Shown: one piece after another, positions 61,828 to 64,000 of the stretch
How the letters are laid out: the number at the start of each line of letters is the position of its first letter
Position numbering within the stretch: position 1 is the stretch's first letter
DNA from: JAIEOG01 sp964611895
Lineage (GTDB): Bacteria; Bdellovibrionota; FAC87; UBA2466
Assembly: GCA_964611895.1 (NCBI GenBank)
Contig: CAZTDN010000018.1
Location: 6,715 to 70,714, forward strand
DNA: 64,000 nucleotides
Direction of reading: 5' to 3'
Program-made: the position numbers and the translations under genes
Notes under the pieces: generated by a model
Told to the model about the DNA's origin: nothing
The model's database searches: none
The model's input: the letters and a program-made list of their open reading frames with translations, nothing else

Positions 61828-62453
61828 TCTCCACCTTTTTCGGATTTGTGGAAGAGCGTGTATACGTAATCGTCGTCGCTACCCAAGATTTTGTCCCGGC
61901 CCAGGGACCGAACTTCAAACGTCCCATCGCGGAGCGAAATATCATAGCTTGTGCCCCACGGGTCTTTCATTAAAGCGTCGGGGTCAAACTGCACGCAATT
62001 GAGTATCGTGGGGTCGTCGCCCTGATGCACTGTCTGGCAGCGTCGAAATACCGCGCGCAACGCGTCAACATCCTCGTTGATGCGCATGTTTCCCCCCAGC
62101 GAGAAAAAATGCACCCCGAAGAACCCCACCCAGCAAAGCAATCCCAGCGCGCCAATGCTGCCATAGGCGATTTTGCGGGTTCGATCTTTTGAAGCGACCG
62201 TTCGATCTGAACGCAGGGTCTCCAACCCGGCCACTAATGCGATGCAGGGCAACGTCCACCACACATCTTCGGCCAAGGTCACAAAGACAAAAACAGCAAA
62301 AAAGCCAACTGCCCAGGGGTACCTTTTTTGGGATAGCTGCCCTAATCCGGGCAGCGCAAGACTGAGCAAGGCGGGTCTACGATAGGCTAATACGCTCATT
62401 GCGATATTATTGTCCTTAATGCGTCCGATCTCAAGACTTGTGGACTTGAACAT
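61824..62453 (-). CDS. TM2-like membrane protein with GspG-like C-terminal domain
   Basis: 209 residues from ATG 62453 with GGAGAAG 5 nt upstream. The N-terminal half has the PGLGQL turn and hydrophobic helices (about 28-78) like TM2/DUF5683 modules, plus a further TM (about 97-117). The C-terminal part (about 120-205) ends in DPWGTSYDISL...VRSLGRDKILGSDDDY, the wording of the calcium-binding C-terminus of major pseudopilin GspG. No prepilin peptidase site is present, so it is not itself a pseudopilin. Role unknown; heads a three-gene minus-strand run with two barrels. Confidence 0.7.
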   Translation of the reverse strand: MFKSTSLEIGRIKDNNIAMSVLAYRRPALLSLALPGLGQLSQKRYPWAVGFFAVFVFVTLAEDVWWTLPCIALVAGLETLRSDRTVASKDRTRKIAYGSIGALGLLCWVGFFGVHFFSLGGNMRINEDVDALRAVFRRCQTVHQGDDPTILNCVQFDPDALMKDPWGTSYDISLRDGTFEVRSLGRDKILGSDDDYVYTLFHKSEKGGE

Positions 62454-62480
62454 TGCTTCTCCAGAAGTTAAACCCTCTCT

Positions 62481-63173
62481 GTGTCGGGCTCACTCAAAAA
62501 ACTGGTAGTCGCGCTGGATTTTGAAGACGAGCTTTCCGCTTTCCACTTGGTGGATAAACTGGGGGACGAAGTCTCCCGCTATAAAATCGGGCCGCAGCTC
62601 TACACCGCTGCTGGGTCCCATGTAGTTCGCTTTCTCCATGACAGGGGGAAACAGGTTTTTCTCGATCTCAAACTCCACGATACCCCCAATGTCGTTGCCA
62701 GAACGATTGAGCGCTTTGCTTGTCTGGGAGTCGAGTTTGCGACTGTGCACTGCCTGGGCGGCCGGACAATGCTTGAGGCCGCTGGTAGCGCTTGCCGGGG
62801 ATCGCAGCTCAAACTCATTGGGGTGACTCTGCTCACCAGCCAAGGGGATAAAGATTCTTATAGCTGGGGATGGCCGGAGTCGGAACTGGACATGGTCACG
62901 CGCTTGACTCGGCTGGGCGTTCAAGCGCGACTCGCAGGAGTCATGTGCTCTCCCCAAGAACTGCGGGCTTTGCGCCCTCATGCAACGCCTGGGTTTCTTC
63001 TGGTAACCCCTGGCATCCGATTTTCAGGAAGAGAAGTGTTTCAAGACGATCAGCAACGCACCGCCACGCCGGAACAGGCCCTCGAATGGGGAGCGGATAT
63101 GCTGATTATCGGCCGTCCAATTACCCAGGCCAGGGAACCCCGCCAAGTCCTAGAGGCGATGCATTCTTTGTGA
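62481..63173 (+). CDS. pyrF: Orotidine 5'-phosphate decarboxylase
   Basis: 230 residues from GTG 62481. TIM-barrel with VALDFED near the N-terminus and the catalytic FLDLKLHDTPN (Asp-Lys-Asp array), VTPGIRF phosphate loop and IGRPIT at the end. Last step of UMP synthesis. Divergent from the TM2/GspG-like gene and coupled to rlmB by a GTGA overlap. Confidence 0.96.
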   Translation: MSGSLKKLVVALDFEDELSAFHLVDKLGDEVSRYKIGPQLYTAAGSHVVRFLHDRGKQVFLDLKLHDTPNVVARTIERFACLGVEFATVHCLGGRTMLEAAGSACRGSQLKLIGVTLLTSQGDKDSYSWGWPESELDMVTRLTRLGVQARLAGVMCSPQELRALRPHATPGFLLVTPGIRFSGREVFQDDQQRTATPEQALEWGADMLIIGRPITQAREPRQVLEAMHSL

Positions 63174-63901
63174 AAAAACGGCACGACAACCCGTTGGAGA
63201 CTTCTTCTCTTTCTGCAATTGAGCACCTGTTGCAGCACCGCCCCGATTGGATTCGATCGTTGCGTCTATCGGACCGGACCAGCCCTCGTCTTCAAAACCT
63301 CGAGGCGCTTGCCAAAACGAACGGCATTCGGCCGGGCCTCGACAAAGGCCTGAGTGAATCTGAAGGGGCTGTGGCGCTACTTGCGCCTTTTGTGTTTGCA
63401 GATTTCAAAGCCCTTAAAATGCAGTGGGGCGCGCGCCCTAGAGCGTTGGTCGTGGCATTGGACCACCTTCAAGACCCCCAGAACCTAGGCGCCATTTGCC
63501 GATCGGCTGAGGCGTTGGGGGCGGACGGCGTTGTGCTCCCCAAGGACCGCAGCGTCTCGGTGACGGCCTCGGTTTTTGCAGCGTCGGCGGGAGCTGTGGG
63601 AACTTTGCCCATTTGCCAGGTAACCAATCTGAACGAAGCCCTGCGGCAGCTCAAAGAGTCTGGGTTTTGGATCGTGGGCTCCACGTTGGGGGAGAGCGCA
63701 ACCGGCTTGGATAAAATGCCCGATTTCGAAAGAATCGCTTTGGTTTTAGGGGCGGAGGGCGATGGGATGGCTGCGCTGACGGAGCAGATTTGCGATTGGA
63801 AGCTTCAAATTCCGTTGCGTGGGAGCGTGCAATCGCTCAATGTAAGCGCCGCCGCGGCTATATTAATTCATGAATTGATGAAAAGGCGCCCTCAGGGTTA
63901 G
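63170..63901 (+). CDS. rlmB: SpoU/TrmH-family rRNA 2'-O-methyltransferase (RlmB-like)
   Basis: 243 residues from GTG 63170, overlapping the pyrF TGA. N-terminal substrate-binding part (IEHLLQHRP...), then the knotted SPOUT domain: motif 1 DPQNLGAICRSAEALGADG, motif 2 LVLGAEGDGM, motif 3 IPLRGSVQSLNVSAAAAI. Known: RlmB makes Gm2251 in 23S rRNA; TrmH-type tRNA methylation is the alternative. Ends 23 bp before the tRNA gene. Confidence 0.92.
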   Translation: MKKRHDNPLETSSLSAIEHLLQHRPDWIRSLRLSDRTSPRLQNLEALAKTNGIRPGLDKGLSESEGAVALLAPFVFADFKALKMQWGARPRALVVALDHLQDPQNLGAICRSAEALGADGVVLPKDRSVSVTASVFAASAGAVGTLPICQVTNLNEALRQLKESGFWIVGSTLGESATGLDKMPDFERIALVLGAEGDGMAALTEQICDWKLQIPLRGSVQSLNVSAAAAILIHELMKRRPQG

Positions 63902-63924
63902 ACTGCGCTCTAGCCTTTATATCG

Positions 63925-64000
63925 GCCGACGTAGCTCAGTTGGTAGAGCAACTGATTTGTAATCAGTAGGTCACCGGTTCGAATCCGGTCGTCGGCTCCA
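63925..64000 (+). tRNA. tRNA-Thr (anticodon UGU)
   Basis: 76 bases forming a complete cloverleaf. Acceptor GCCGACG/CGTCGGC, D-arm GCTC/GAGC, anticodon stem ACTGA/TCAGT with loop TTTGTAA (anticodon TGT), T-arm ACCGG/CCGGT around TTCGAAT, discriminator T and an encoded CCA that ends on the last base of the window. Confidence 0.97.

Overview
The window reads as a chromosomal segment of a Gram-negative bacterium with an outer membrane. It carries bamA, a skp/ompH chaperone, lolC/E and lolD, at least four other outer-membrane barrels and at least five lipoproteins. The gene mix (paired Get3/ArsA-type ATPases, a lolC-lolD-bamA-skp run, a secA-rsmD-coaD-aspC run, IcmF, many secreted proteins of unknown family) suggests a deltaproteobacterium in the older sense, most likely Bdellovibrionota (Oligoflexia/Bdellovibrionia). 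That placement is inference from gene content; no marker was searched. I see no transposase, integrase, phage gene or CRISPR array. Genes are tightly packed and TTG/GTG starts are frequent.

Layout. 1-3.7 kb: the amino-terminal part of a penicillin-acylase-family lipoprotein, a 7Fe ferredoxin, two lipoproteins and a small tail-anchored protein. 3.7-8.6 kb (minus): envelope operon lolC/E, lolD, bamA, skp. 8.7-14.7 kb: a secreted helical protein, then the minus operon lpoB-like / TPR lipoprotein / valS. 14.9-18.0 kb (plus): lipase-like hydrolase, two Get3/ArsA ATPases and a two-TM HAMP protein with overlapping or abutting ends. 18.0-25.5 kb: four secreted proteins, including one Cys-rich, one leucine-rich-repeat and one very long HEAT-like protein. 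25.6-29.5 kb: a compact two-gene AddAB-like nuclease/helicase. 29.6-34.4 kb (minus): an outer-membrane barrel, then dedA-polA-thioesterase. 34.5-37.8 kb: icmF. 39.7-50.1 kb: a degradative block (thiolase, class III aminotransferase, aldehyde dehydrogenase, GabT-like aminotransferase, both CoA-transferase subunits, a membrane protein, acyl-CoA dehydrogenase). 50.2-52.4 kb: feoAB. 53-59.9 kb (plus): coiled-coil protein, plsC, secA, zinc-ribbon protein, rsmD, coaD, aspC. 59.9-62.5 kb (minus): two barrels and a TM2/GspG-like hybrid. 62.5-64 kb: pyrF, rlmB, tRNA-Thr.

How it works together. The lol/bam/skp and sec genes build and supply the envelope in which the many lipoproteins and barrels sit. 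The 34-50 kb block plausibly degrades amino acids and short or branched acyl-CoAs: aminotransferase, semialdehyde dehydrogenase, CoA-transferase, acyl-CoA dehydrogenase, thiolase, with B12-dependent IcmF alongside.

Most unusual non-coding signal: a dispersed palindrome family built on the 13-mer GGTACGCGGTACC and its reverse complement, at six intergenic loci between 22 and 50 kb, usually directly after a stop codon. One copy shows compensatory changes in both arms. A second signal is a nested multi-stem inverted-repeat element at about 30.5 kb. The most interesting gene-level observations are the compact AddAB pair, the Get3-like pair beside a hydrolase and a HAMP protein, the TM2/GspG hybrid, and FeoB with an altered G4 motif.
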